A model generated the notes under the pieces. It made no database searches, was not told where the DNA came from, and saw nothing but the letters and a program-made list of their open reading frames with translations. Below, one piece after another: positions 50,104 to 59,299 of a DNA stretch of 64,000 bases (within the stretch, counting starts at the first letter, position 1; the number at the start of each line of letters is the position of its first letter). The DNA is from Anaerotignum neopropionicum (lineage in GTDB: Bacteria; Bacillota; Clostridia; Lachnospirales; Anaerotignaceae). Position numbers and translations under genes: made by a program. The DNA lies in the NCBI RefSeq assembly GCF_001571775.1, contig NZ_LRVM01000003.1:287036-351035 (forward strand). Direction: 5' to 3'.

Positions 50104-53100
50104 TTATTCTTTCACAAAGGACACCAATAAATCCCCTTGGCTAACCTTTTCGCCCTCAACAGCATAAATTTTATCAATGACACCATCCTCTTTGGCTACA
50201 ATCGAGGTTTCCATCTTCATCGCCTCAACAGTAAGCAAAGGTTGATTTTTCTTCACTGTATCCCCTTCTTTTACAAAAACCTTACTGATTGTACCAGGAA
50301 TCGAGGATCCCAAGTGGAAAGGATTATTTTTATCCGCCTTTAATTTTCTGTCGCTCTTTACCTCTAAATTCTGATCAAGCACCTTTACCTCACGCACAGC
50401 ACCGTTGATTTCAAAGGTAAGGGAACGGAAGCCTTCAGAATCAGGGTCAGACATATCCATATATTTAATCAAAATATTTTTGCCTTCGCCGATTTCAATA
50501 CTGGTTTCTTCCCCCTTGGCCAAACCAAAGAAATATACATCACTGGTTAACTTGGAAACATCTGTATAATATTCCCAATGATAGCAGTAATCATCATATA
50601 CCTTAGGGTACATTGCATAGCTAATAATATTTCTTGGATTGATGCGCTTCATCGTATGCGTTTCAAGCAAATGCTTTTCAATGGCCTTCAAATCCGCAGG
50701 AGCCAATAAAGCACCTGCTCTGCCTTCGATAGGCTTCTTGCCTTTTAATACAATATTTTGCAATTCCTCAGGAAAACCGCCTTCGGGCTTGCCGATGTTA
50801 CCCATAAAATAATCCACAACTGAATCGGGGTAGGACAAATCCTTGCCCTCGGTTAAAATATTGTCTTGATTCAAACCGTTCTTGGACATAAAGATTGCCA
50901 TATCTCCAACCACCTTAGAAGAAGGTGTAACCTTGATAATATTACCCAAAAGGTCATTTGCCTGCTTATACAACTGCTTAATTTCTTCAAAGTTGTCTGC
51001 GGAACCCATAGCCTTAACCTGAGCCAGTAAGTTTGAGTACTGACCGCCGGGGATTTCGTACTTGTAAATTTCTGTATTGGGTGTTTTCATTTCACTTTCA
51101 AAGCCTGTGAAAATCTGACGAACACCGTCATAGTAGCGACTTAATTCCGTCAGCTGGTCCGTATCCAAGCCAGTATCTCTTTCCGTTCCCTTTAATGCCT
51201 CAGCAACAGCGTTCATAGATGGCTGGCTCGTTAAGGAGCTCATAGACTGGATTGCCAAATCGGCAATATTTACCCCTGCTTCTGCCGCCATTAAAACAGT
51301 ACTAACGCCGTTGCCTGTTGTATCATGGGTATGCAGATGCAAAGGAATACTCAACTCAGATTTTAATGCGGTAAACAGCTCTTTTGCTGCGTATGGCTTC
51401 AGCAAGCCAGCCATATCCTTGATGGCAAAAATATGGCAGCCCAGTGCTTCCAATTCCTTTGCCTTACGCACATAGTACTCCAAGGTGTATTTTGTTTCAT
51501 TTGGATTTAAAATATCCCCTGTATAGCAAATTGCACCCTCAACAATTTTACCTGTTTTCAAAGATTCTTCTATGGGCATTTTCATATTTTCAACCCAGTT
51601 TAAACTATCAAAAATACGGAAAACATCTACGCCTCTTTCTGCAGAAATCTTGATAAATTCCTGTACCACGTTATCCGGATAGTTTGCATAGCCAACGGCA
51701 TTGGATGCACGCAACAGCATCTGAATTAAGGTGTTTGGCATTGCCTTAGATAACTGCTGCAAGCGAATCCAAGGAGATTCCTTTAAGAAACGATAAGCAA
51801 CATCAAAGGTCGCACCGCCCCATGCTTCCACAGAAAATGCTTTTTCCATGGCCATATTGGTTGCGGGTGCCGCAACAATTAAATCGTTGGTACGCAAGCG
51901 TGTTGCCATCAAGGACTGATGGGCATCACGCATGGTTGTATCTGTAACAAACAGGCGTTTTTCCTTCATCAAGCTCTGGGTAAATTCCGTTGCACCCATT
52001 TTCAAAAAGGCATTCTTTGCACCATTTACTTCAATGGTAGAGCCATCCTCATTCATCCCAAAGGATGGGGGAACAATTTTATCAAACTCAGGCTTATTGC
52101 CCTTAGACTCGTTTACAATTTTGTTACCGATAAATTCAGCAATCTTTGTAGCGCGGTCTTTTCCAGGAACAATATGGAACAGTTCGGGTGTGCTTTCAAT
52201 GAAAGTTGTTGTACATTTTCCATCCACCCAAATCTGACTTTTCAATACGTTTATAAGGAAAGGAATGTTGGTCTTCACACCACGAATTCTTGTTTCCTTG
52301 AGTGCGCGAATTGCTTTATGGGTTGCATTCTCAAAGCGTCTGTCATGGGCGATGACTTTAACCAGCAAGCTGTCATAATATGGTGTGATTTCCGCACCAG
52401 TGTAAGCGGTGCCGCCATCCAAACGAATGCCGTTGCCTGCTGGAGAACGATAAACGTTGATTTTGCCTGTGTCAGGCAGGAAGTTATTGGAAGGGTCCTC
52501 CGTTGTAATACGCAGCTGAATGGCATAACCATTGCAAGTAACATCCGCTTGTGAAGGAATTCCGATTTCAGTGGAATTAAGAGGATAGCCTTCCTCAACT
52601 AAAATCTGAGCTTGCACAATGTCGATTCCCGTTACCGATTCCGTCACGGTATGCTCAACCTGAATTCTGGGGTTCATTTCGATGAAATAATAGTTTTCAT
52701 CAGCATCAACCAAAAATTCCAGTGTGCCTGCATTTTTATAACCAACATGCTTTGACAAACGAACGGCATCGTTAAAAATCTTTTCTCTAACCCCATCGCT
52801 TACTGTGAAGGCAGGGGCAAACTCCACCACCTTCTGATGACGTCTTTGCACAGAACAGTCACGGTCAAAAAGGTGGACAACGTTTCCGTATTTGTCGCCC
52901 AAAACCTGAACCTCAATATGCTTGGGATTACGAAGATATTTTTCAACAAAAATCTTATCATCACCGAAAGCCTTTTTGGCTTCGTTTCTTGCTTCTTCAA
53001 ATTCTTTTGGCATTTGATCTGCGTTATTTACAATACGCATACCACGGCCGCCCCCGCCATTGCTTGCCTTAAGCATAACAGGATAGCCAACCTTTTGCGC

Positions 53101-53565
53101 AACCTCCAGCACCTCATTCAAATCGCGAATCGCGTGATCAACGCCGGGGATGATTGGTACATTACACTCGATTGCCATTTGCTTGGAGGAGATTTTATCC
53201 CCCATTGCATACATTACTCCAACCTCAGGGCCAATAAAAGCAATCCCTGCTTTTTTACAAGCGGAAACAAAGTCAGGATTTTCGGAGAGGAAGCCATAAC
53301 CAGGATGAATGGCATCTGCGCCCTTTGCCTTTGCAATTTTAATAATATTATCAATATCCAAATATGCATCAATAGGCCCTTTTTCAGGATTCAGCATATA
53401 CGCTTCGTCTGTTTTGGTACGAAAAAGAGAGTATTTGTCTTCTTTGGAAAAGATACCTATAGTCTGGATTCCCAGCTCGTTCAAAGCACGATACACACGA
53501 ATGGCAATTTCGCCACGGTTTGCTACAAGCACCTTTTTAAACTTCTTAATTTGTACTTCCTGCAT
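50104..53565 (-). CDS. pyc: Pyruvate carboxylase
   Basis: An 1153-residue single-chain enzyme. Domains in order: biotin carboxylase (residues 8-460; VLVANRGEIAIRVYRA, ATP loop MLKASNGGGGRGMR, EMNPRIQVEHTVTE); carboxyltransferase (about 535-810; TTMRDAHQSLMATRLRT, HTHDTTGNG); PYC-type allosteric region; and C-terminal biotinyl domain with Lys1117 in EAMKMETS. It converts pyruvate to oxaloacetate with ATP and bicarbonate. ATTAGGGAGGTATAAAA precedes the ATG, and a promoter lies at 53635-53663. Confidence 0.97.
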   Translation of the reverse strand: MQEVQIKKFKKVLVANRGEIAIRVYRALNELGIQTIGIFSKEDKYSLFRTKTDEAYMLNPEKGPIDAYLDIDNIIKIAKAKGADAIHPGYGFLSENPDFVSACKKAGIAFIGPEVGVMYAMGDKISSKQMAIECNVPIIPGVDHAIRDLNEVLEVAQKVGYPVMLKASNGGGGRGMRIVNNADQMPKEFEEARNEAKKAFGDDKIFVEKYLRNPKHIEVQVLGDKYGNVVHLFDRDCSVQRRHQKVVEFAPAFTVSDGVREKIFNDAVRLSKHVGYKNAGTLEFLVDADENYYFIEMNPRIQVEHTVTESVTGIDIVQAQILVEEGYPLNSTEIGIPSQADVTCNGYAIQLRITTEDPSNNFLPDTGKINVYRSPAGNGIRLDGGTAYTGAEITPYYDSLLVKVIAHDRRFENATHKAIRALKETRIRGVKTNIPFLINVLKSQIWVDGKCTTTFIESTPELFHIVPGKDRATKIAEFIGNKIVNESKGNKPEFDKIVPPSFGMNEDGSTIEVNGAKNAFLKMGATEFTQSLMKEKRLFVTDTTMRDAHQSLMATRLRTNDLIVAAPATNMAMEKAFSVEAWGGATFDVAYRFLKESPWIRLQQLSKAMPNTLIQMLLRASNAVGYANYPDNVVQEFIKISAERGVDVFRIFDSLNWVENMKMPIEESLKTGKIVEGAICYTGDILNPNETKYTLEYYVRKAKELEALGCHIFAIKDMAGLLKPYAAKELFTALKSELSIPLHLHTHDTTGNGVSTVLMAAEAGVNIADLAIQSMSSLTSQPSMNAVAEALKGTERDTGLDTDQLTELSRYYDGVRQIFTGFESEMKTPNTEIYKYEIPGGQYSNLLAQVKAMGSADNFEEIKQLYKQANDLLGNIIKVTPSSKVVGDMAIFMSKNGLNQDNILTEGKDLSYPDSVVDYFMGNIGKPEGGFPEELQNIVLKGKKPIEGRAGALLAPADLKAIEKHLLETHTMKRINPRNIISYAMYPKVYDDYCYHWEYYTDVSKLTSDVYFFGLAKGEETSIEIGEGKNILIKYMDMSDPDSEGFRSLTFEINGAVREVKVLDQNLEVKSDRKLKADKNNPFHLGSSIPGTISKVFVKEGDTVKKNQPLLTVEAMKMETSIVAKEDGVIDKIYAVEGEKVSQGDLLVSFVKE

Positions 53566-53634
53566 TTTTATACCTCCCTAATCATTATGCTTTCTAATCA
53601 AAACCCTTGGTTTACAATTAAAAATCTTGTATCT

Positions 53635-53663
53635 ATTATAATATACGTTGGCTTATTCGTAAA
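53635..53663 (-). promoter_or_regulatory. Promoter of pyc
   Basis: Minus strand TTTACG (53663-53658), 17 bases, TATAAT (53640-53635), about 70 bases ahead of the start. Confidence 0.6.
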
Positions 53664-53708
53664 CTAAAAATCTATAAAGGATTATATAAGTAAAACTTAT
53701 ACATTTCG

Positions 53709-55109
53709 TCATTTTTTCCTACTTGGAAAAATTTTCCCCATTAATTGTATAAGGTTTTTGCACTCAATGACTTCCAAATTATCCAATTTTACTTTCCTAG
53801 CTCCTTCAAACGCTACAAATACCTTTTTGAAGCCCATTCTATCCAGCTCTCTGATGCGCCCTTCCATGGCAGGAATTTTTTTCAATTCGCCAGTCAAGCC
53901 CACATCGGCAATGAATGCCCAGTCTGAGGGAAGGGGGAAATCACGAACACCGGAAACGATACTCATTAATACTGCTAAATTTGCAGCTTGTTCCTTTAGA
54001 TACAAGCCTCCTGTTGTCTTTACAACCACATTTTTATCATATAGTTTTATCCCGCCACGCTGTTCCAATACGGATAAAAGTGTATTTAAGGTATCTTTTT
54101 TCATGTTTTCGCTGATTCTTAAGGGATAGGCCATAAAGGAATTGGAAACCAGGCTTTCAATTTCCGCAATGACCGGACGAGAGCCTTCCCGTAACACCGT
54201 AATGGCACTTCCTGAAACCCCATCTCCTTTTTCTCGTTTGGTCACAAAATATTCTGATGGATTATCAATGGAGGCAAGCCCTTTTTCTGTCATGGCGAAA
54301 AAGCCCATCTCCCCCGTACTGCCAAAGCGGTTTTTTGTAGCAATTAAGCTTCGCAGCTCCTCCGCCCCATCGCCTTCCAAAACCAAAACCGTATCCACCA
54401 AATGTTCTAAGGCGCGCAAGCCTGCAATTTCATCGTTCTTATTCATCTGCCCAATCATAAATACTGCTCTGGGTCGCACTTTATTTTTTGCGCTTTGCAC
54501 CAATGCCGAGGCACACTCCATGGTCTGGGTGGGATTTCCTGCTCTGGAGGGGTAAAATTCCGCCAAAGCAAAGGTTTGAATACTATCCAGAATAATCAAA
54601 TCCGCATCAATCTCTGCGATTGCCTCCAGCACCCGATCCATAGAAGTATCCGCCAAAATCCAAATATTATCCTCCACCTTTTCCAAAATACGGTCAGCTC
54701 TGCTTTTGATTTGGCTGTCGCTTTCTTCGCCGGATGCATAGAGAACCCGTTTCCCTGACTTTGCCAATTGGCTGGCAACCATTAAAGACAGGGTGGATTT
54801 GCCTCCCCCGGGGGGAGAAGTAATGATGGTAACGGAATCCCTGACAATACCCCCGCCCATAACACGGTCAAATTCAGCAATCCCCGTAAATAAGCGTTCA
54901 TCCCCCTTAATTTCAACTTCTGACAGGCGAGAAACAGACTGCTTGGTGGAGGTTTTCGTTACAGCCCTTGTGTAAGCCTGTCCCTTTTGCCCCTTCACCT
55001 CTTCTTGCTCCTCAAATGTATTCCATTCTCCACATCTTGTGCATCTACCCGCCCATTTTGGACTGACGTATCCACAAGAGGAACAAACATATACTATTTT
55101 AGTCTTCAT
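53709..55109 (-). CDS. radA: DNA repair protein RadA (Sms)
   Basis: A 466-residue protein. The N-terminal zinc finger is CSSCGYVSPKWAGRCTRCGEW. The RecA-like core has Walker A TSPPGGGKSTL and the RadA-specific ATKNRFGSTGEMGFFAM. The C-terminal Lon-protease-like domain ends FVAFEGARKVKLDNLEVIEC. It is a helicase that extends D-loops in homologous recombination. The ATG at 55109 follows GGGAGTGGAGAG; an in-frame start six codons upstream is possible. A terminator separates it from the gene upstream. Confidence 0.95.
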   Translation of the reverse strand: MKTKIVYVCSSCGYVSPKWAGRCTRCGEWNTFEEQEEVKGQKGQAYTRAVTKTSTKQSVSRLSEVEIKGDERLFTGIAEFDRVMGGGIVRDSVTIITSPPGGGKSTLSLMVASQLAKSGKRVLYASGEESDSQIKSRADRILEKVEDNIWILADTSMDRVLEAIAEIDADLIILDSIQTFALAEFYPSRAGNPTQTMECASALVQSAKNKVRPRAVFMIGQMNKNDEIAGLRALEHLVDTVLVLEGDGAEELRSLIATKNRFGSTGEMGFFAMTEKGLASIDNPSEYFVTKREKGDGVSGSAITVLREGSRPVIAEIESLVSNSFMAYPLRISENMKKDTLNTLLSVLEQRGGIKLYDKNVVVKTTGGLYLKEQAANLAVLMSIVSGVRDFPLPSDWAFIADVGLTGELKKIPAMEGRIRELDRMGFKKVFVAFEGARKVKLDNLEVIECKNLIQLMGKIFPSRKK

Positions 55110-55141
55110 CTCTCCACTCCCTGCCATAAAAAATTCTACAT

Positions 55142-55180
55142 TTAGAAAAAGTGGACTGTATTTTAATACAGTCCACTTTG
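55142..55180 (-). terminator. Terminator between the 138-residue gene and radA
   Basis: AAAGTGGACTGTA and TACAGTCCACTTT form a perfect 13-bp stem; the minus strand continues TTTTTC. Confidence 0.9.
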
Positions 55181-55186
55181 CATTTA

Positions 55187-55603
55187 TTAGCCAATCTTTT
55201 CAACCTTTACATATGGCATGTTATTATTATGTAATTCCACGCTAAGGGTTACCTTGCCCGCCATATTTGTTTTTACTTTGCCTACATTTACATCGTCAAT
55301 CAAAATTTTATATTCCGTTAACGACTCCATTTCCAAGGTTAACTGCACATCTTCCTGGCCTTCCACCATGAAAAATGCACCATGCTCTGTTAATAAAAAT
55401 TTATGTATGGTAGCGCCAGGCACTACCTCCATGAGCATTTTTCCGTTTTTTTCCAGCTTTGTAATTTCATTATATGTTTTAACCTTGTAAAGATCTCCTT
55501 GCACTTCAAAATCCAGAACTTTTTTCTTTTCTTCCATCAAATAGTTTCCGAAGCTGATACTTCCATCTTCTTCTTGACGAATCAATTCTTCGATTACAGC
55601 CAT
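55187..55603 (-). CDS. Conserved-looking 138-residue protein of unknown function
   Basis: A 138-residue soluble protein, MAVIEELIRQEEDGSISFGN onwards. It has alternating polar/hydrophobic beta-rich sequence and no catalytic motif, cysteine, signal or membrane segment. I do not know its function; annotators sometimes call proteins of this type 'endosialidase', for which I see no basis. The start is set by GGGAGGTAACGTA. It lies between clpC (158 bases upstream) and radA, with its own terminator, and may be co-transcribed with clpC. Confidence 0.75.
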   Translation of the reverse strand: MAVIEELIRQEEDGSISFGNYLMEEKKKVLDFEVQGDLYKVKTYNEITKLEKNGKMLMEVVPGATIHKFLLTEHGAFFMVEGQEDVQLTLEMESLTEYKILIDDVNVGKVKTNMAGKVTLSVELHNNNMPYVKVEKIG

Positions 55604-55760
55604 TACGTTACCTCCCAATAAATCACCAATAAAATATACTTTCGAAATAAAATGCTAAATTTCGCCAAATTTTTCTCTTTATTTGGATTAGGTTGATTAT
55701 AACACAAAACAAGGTTTTGGTATATACCCAAATTTATTATTTTAATAGGTAAAAAAACAA

Positions 55761-58211
55761 TTATTTAACATTTCTGAAGGAAAATCCATTTGTTTTTATA
55801 CCCACTGATACCTTGGAACCACGCTTAAAGTTTCCGCTTAAATACTCCTCAGCAAAAACATCCTCAATCTTTGTTTGCAGCGCACGGCGCAAAGGTCTGG
55901 CGCCATAGGCCTTATCGTAACCAACCTCAGCGATTTTTTCAATTGCCTTGTCTGTAAAGGTCAAGGTAATGTCCATATTTTCCTGTACTCTATCAGAAAG
56001 CTGTTTTGCCATAATTCTTACAATTTCCACAATATCCGTTTGTTCCAAGGGATGGAACACAATAATATCGTCAATTCGATTAATAAACTCCGGTTTAAAA
56101 ATATTTTTCACTTCATCCATGACGTTTTTCTTCATGGACTCATAGCTTTGCTCCGCTGTTTCCACACTGGTAAACCCTAATTTTTTGGGTGCAACAATGT
56201 TTCTTGCTCCTGCATTTGAGGTCATAATAATTACGGTATTTTTAAAATCAACCTTTCTGCCTTGCCCATCGGTAATATGTCCATCATCCAGCACCTGCAA
56301 AAGGATATTAAACACCTCTGGAGATGCTTTTTCAATTTCATCAAAAAGAATCACGGAGTATGGATTTCTGCGAACCTTTTCACTAAGCTGACCGCCTTCT
56401 TCATAGCCAACGTATCCCGGAGGCGCTCCTACCATCCTGGCAACGCTGTGTTTTTCCATATATTCGGACATATCAATACGAATCATTGAATTATCATCGC
56501 CAAAAAGCGCCTGTGCTAGGGCTTTGGAAAGCTCTGTTTTCCCAACACCCGTTGGTCCCAAAAACAAGAAGGAGCCAATGGGTCTATTGGGATCCTTTAA
56601 CCCCACTCTACCACGGCGAATTGCTCTGGCAACAGCCTTCACCGCCTCATGCTGCCCTACCACTCTTTTGTGCAGCGTTTCCTCCAAAGCAAGCAATCTT
56701 GCGGTTTCTTCCTCTTTTATACTCTGCAGGGGAATTCCTGTCCAACGGGATAAAACCTCTGCCACTTCCTCAGGAGTAACGGTATGGTCATTGGTATTGT
56801 TATTTTGCTCCCACTCTTTTTGAGCTTCCTTTAATTGTGTGCGTAAAGCGTCCTGCTGCTTTTTAATCTGCCCTGCTTTTTCAAAATCCTCGGATTTGAT
56901 GGATTCCTCTTTTTCTTTCTCCATTGCCGTCAGTTTCTTTTGCAAATCCTTCACAGCAATTGGTGTAGAATATGTTTTTAAACGCAAGCGGGAAGCAGCT
57001 TCATCAATCAAATCGATGGCTTTATCCGGCAGAAAACGATCCGTAACATATCGCATGGAAAGCTTCACCGCAGCCTCCACTGCTTCATCTGTAATGGTTA
57101 CTTTGTGATGCATTTCATATCGATCTCGAAGGGCACGAAGCATACTGATTGCAGACTGTTCGCTGGGTTCCTCCACTTTAACGGGCTGAAAACGGCGTTC
57201 AAAGGCCGCATCCTTTTCAATATACTTTCGATATTCGTCCAAAGTGGTAGCACCAACGAGCTGTATTTCTCCCCGCGCAAGGGAAGGCTTTAAAATATTG
57301 GAGGCATCAATGGCACCCTCCGCCGCACCTGCACCGATAATGGTATGGATTTCATCAATAAACAGAATAATATTACCGTCTGCCCGCACCTCTGCCAAAG
57401 CCTTCTTCATCCTATCCTCGAACTCACCCCTATATTTTGAGCCGGCAATTACAGCTGAAAGATCAAGACTGATGATTTGCTTGTTTTTCAAAATCTCAGG
57501 AATATTTCCATCGGCAATTTTTTGCGCCAAACCCTCAATAATTGCAGTTTTCCCCACACCGGGATCTCCTACCAGACAAGGGTTATTCTTTGTTCTTCTG
57601 CTCAAAATTTGTATAATCCGTTCAATTTCCAAATCCCTGCCTACAATCGGATCAAACTTACTATTTTTTGCCATTTCCGTAAGGTTTCGGCTGAATTTAT
57701 CCAAGGTTTCTGTTGTGCTCTTTTCATTTTCCTCACCTTTGGCGCTCATCCCCTTCACGCCGGCGGTTTCACCATCAGTGGCACCAAGCATATTCATGAT
57801 ATCTGAATACACTTGATGACGGTTTACGTTTAACTCCATTAAAATTTTATTTGCAATATTGTCTTCTTCCCGAATAAGGGAAATCAACATATGCTCTGTG
57901 CCAACATAACCTGTACCCATCTTTACCGCCTCTTGCAAACTAAACTCAACCACCCGCTTTGCTCTGGGCGTGTAATCCACAGGAACATAAAAGGTTCTGT
58001 TATGTTCGTTCAATGTAACAATTCTATCCATTATCTGGTGATAGGTTATGCCTTGTGTTTCCAACGCCTTTGCTGCAACACTTTCTTGAACGAGGGTTAA
58101 CCCCAGCAAAATATGCTCCGTACCCACATACTTGTTTCCTAGCTTTAACGCAGCCTCTTGGGCCCTTGCCAAAACCTCTTGTGCTTTTTTCGTATATTTT
58201 CCTTCCATCAT
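55761..58211 (-). CDS. clpC: ClpC-type AAA+ chaperone/protease ATPase
   Basis: An 816-residue Hsp100 protein. It has two N-terminal Clp repeats (residues 3-145), a first AAA+ module (GDPGVGKTAIIEGLA, LFIDEIHTIIGAGAAEGAID), a short middle domain of about 50 residues as in ClpC (EKEKEESIKSEDFEKAGQIK), and a second AAA+ module (GPTGVGKTELSKAL, ILFDEIEKASPEVF). It unfolds substrates for ClpP. The ctsR-mcsA-mcsB genes that often precede clpC in Firmicutes are not here, and no CtsR box is visible. The start is one of two adjacent ATGs behind AGGAAGGTGAAG. Confidence 0.93.
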   Translation of the reverse strand: MMEGKYTKKAQEVLARAQEAALKLGNKYVGTEHILLGLTLVQESVAAKALETQGITYHQIMDRIVTLNEHNRTFYVPVDYTPRAKRVVEFSLQEAVKMGTGYVGTEHMLISLIREEDNIANKILMELNVNRHQVYSDIMNMLGATDGETAGVKGMSAKGEENEKSTTETLDKFSRNLTEMAKNSKFDPIVGRDLEIERIIQILSRRTKNNPCLVGDPGVGKTAIIEGLAQKIADGNIPEILKNKQIISLDLSAVIAGSKYRGEFEDRMKKALAEVRADGNIILFIDEIHTIIGAGAAEGAIDASNILKPSLARGEIQLVGATTLDEYRKYIEKDAAFERRFQPVKVEEPSEQSAISMLRALRDRYEMHHKVTITDEAVEAAVKLSMRYVTDRFLPDKAIDLIDEAASRLRLKTYSTPIAVKDLQKKLTAMEKEKEESIKSEDFEKAGQIKKQQDALRTQLKEAQKEWEQNNNTNDHTVTPEEVAEVLSRWTGIPLQSIKEEETARLLALEETLHKRVVGQHEAVKAVARAIRRGRVGLKDPNRPIGSFLFLGPTGVGKTELSKALAQALFGDDNSMIRIDMSEYMEKHSVARMVGAPPGYVGYEEGGQLSEKVRRNPYSVILFDEIEKASPEVFNILLQVLDDGHITDGQGRKVDFKNTVIIMTSNAGARNIVAPKKLGFTSVETAEQSYESMKKNVMDEVKNIFKPEFINRIDDIIVFHPLEQTDIVEIVRIMAKQLSDRVQENMDITLTFTDKAIEKIAEVGYDKAYGARPLRRALQTKIEDVFAEEYLSGNFKRGSKVSVGIKTNGFSFRNVK

Positions 58212-58272
58212 CTTCACCTTCCTGTCTTGTTAGCCATCAAAGCCTGTGATTGCTAATTCTATGTTTAAAATA

Positions 58273-58485
58273 AAAGAACCTTTCAGTTCTTCCTGTGTGT
58301 AGACAAAGTCAAAACCTTGGGGGCTTTGCCCTCAAACACCTACAAGGGTTCTACCCTTGACCCATACAAAACCACAAGAATATGCGGTTATAATAAAGTT
58401 TTTGTTCTTGCTTTTTTCAAAAAGCAAGTGGATTTGGGCAGCGCCCAAGGTTTATCTTCAGTCTGAAAGAACCTTTCAGTTCTTC
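58273..58485. repeat. MITE-like palindromic repeat element
   Basis: Exact 20-bp direct copies, AAAGAACCTTTCAGTTCTTC, lie at 58273-58292 and 58466-58485. Between them, inverted ends AAACCTTGGGGGCTTTGCCC (58312-58331) and GGGCAGCGCCCAAGGTTT (58436-58453) enclose about 100 bases. These hold two perfect hairpins: CAAGGGT-TCT-ACCCTTG (58343-58359) and CTTGCTTTTT-TC-AAAAAGCAAG (58408-58429). No open frame. It fits a small non-autonomous, palindrome-rich insertion. Confidence 0.65.
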
Positions 58486-58628
58486 TATTCTTTTTCATAT
58501 TTAATAAATTATACGAAGGATATGATAAGAGGATACCCCAAAACAATATTTTTAAAAAAATAATCAATAGAACTCCCCTTATGATACCCACATTATAATA
58601 CATAGAACACCAAAATGCAAAGCCTGTT

Positions 58629-59297
58629 TTATCTTTTTCCATAAAATAAGCGAAAAGCACCTTCTGACGGCATTTCTTCAAAAATCCAAGTTTTTTTTGT
58701 AATGGGATGTTTCCCTTTTAAAGCATAGGCCCAAAGAGCAATTTCCGTCTGCCCCCTTCGTTGAAACTGAGGGTTATATTTTTTATCTCCCCAAATGGGC
58801 GCGCCTGCATGAGAAGTCTGCACCCGAATTTGATGATGACGGCCTGTTTCCAATTGTATTTCCACATAACTTAATGTCTGATTTTCTTCCGTTAAAGTTT
58901 CCAACACCTCATAATGCAAAATGGATTTTTTTGCCATTCTATCCTTTGATGAAACAACCTCCGAAAGATTGGTTCTCATATTTTTTTTTAAATAATCCAT
59001 CAAAGTACCCTTTTTCTCTGGCAATTTGCCGCAAAGAACGGCACGATACCTTTTTTCCAAAAATCCCTCCTGCATTTGCTTCACTAAATCGGTTTCAGCT
59101 ACTTTTGTTTTTGCAAAAACAAGGAGTCCACCGACGGGTCTATCCAGCCGGTGAATTAAACCAAGGGATTGTTCGCAATACGTCTCCAAGGCGGAAAGCA
59201 AATCCAAATCTCCTGTTTTATCGGCCTGGGTGGGCATGCCTTGGGGCTTTCTAACAACAAGCATTGTTTCGTCTTCAAATAATATTTTCCATTCCAT
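58629..59297 (-). CDS. RluA-family pseudouridine synthase
   Basis: A 222-residue RluA-type enzyme without an S4 domain. The catalytic aspartate is in LIHRLDRPVGGLLVFA; ETGRHHQIRVQTSHAGAPIWGDKKY is the second family block. It isomerises uridines in 23S rRNA or tRNA; the site cannot be told. Its start lies 2 bases after the stop of the upstream glycoside hydrolase, so the pair is translationally coupled. Confidence 0.92.
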   Translation of the reverse strand: MEWKILFEDETMLVVRKPQGMPTQADKTGDLDLLSALETYCEQSLGLIHRLDRPVGGLLVFAKTKVAETDLVKQMQEGFLEKRYRAVLCGKLPEKKGTLMDYLKKNMRTNLSEVVSSKDRMAKKSILHYEVLETLTEENQTLSYVEIQLETGRHHQIRVQTSHAGAPIWGDKKYNPQFQRRGQTEIALWAYALKGKHPITKKTWIFEEMPSEGAFRLFYGKR

Positions 59298-59299
59298 TC

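Noticed and set aside
58218..58272. CtsR operator upstream of clpC
   Set aside because: No GGTCAAA tandem repeats are present.
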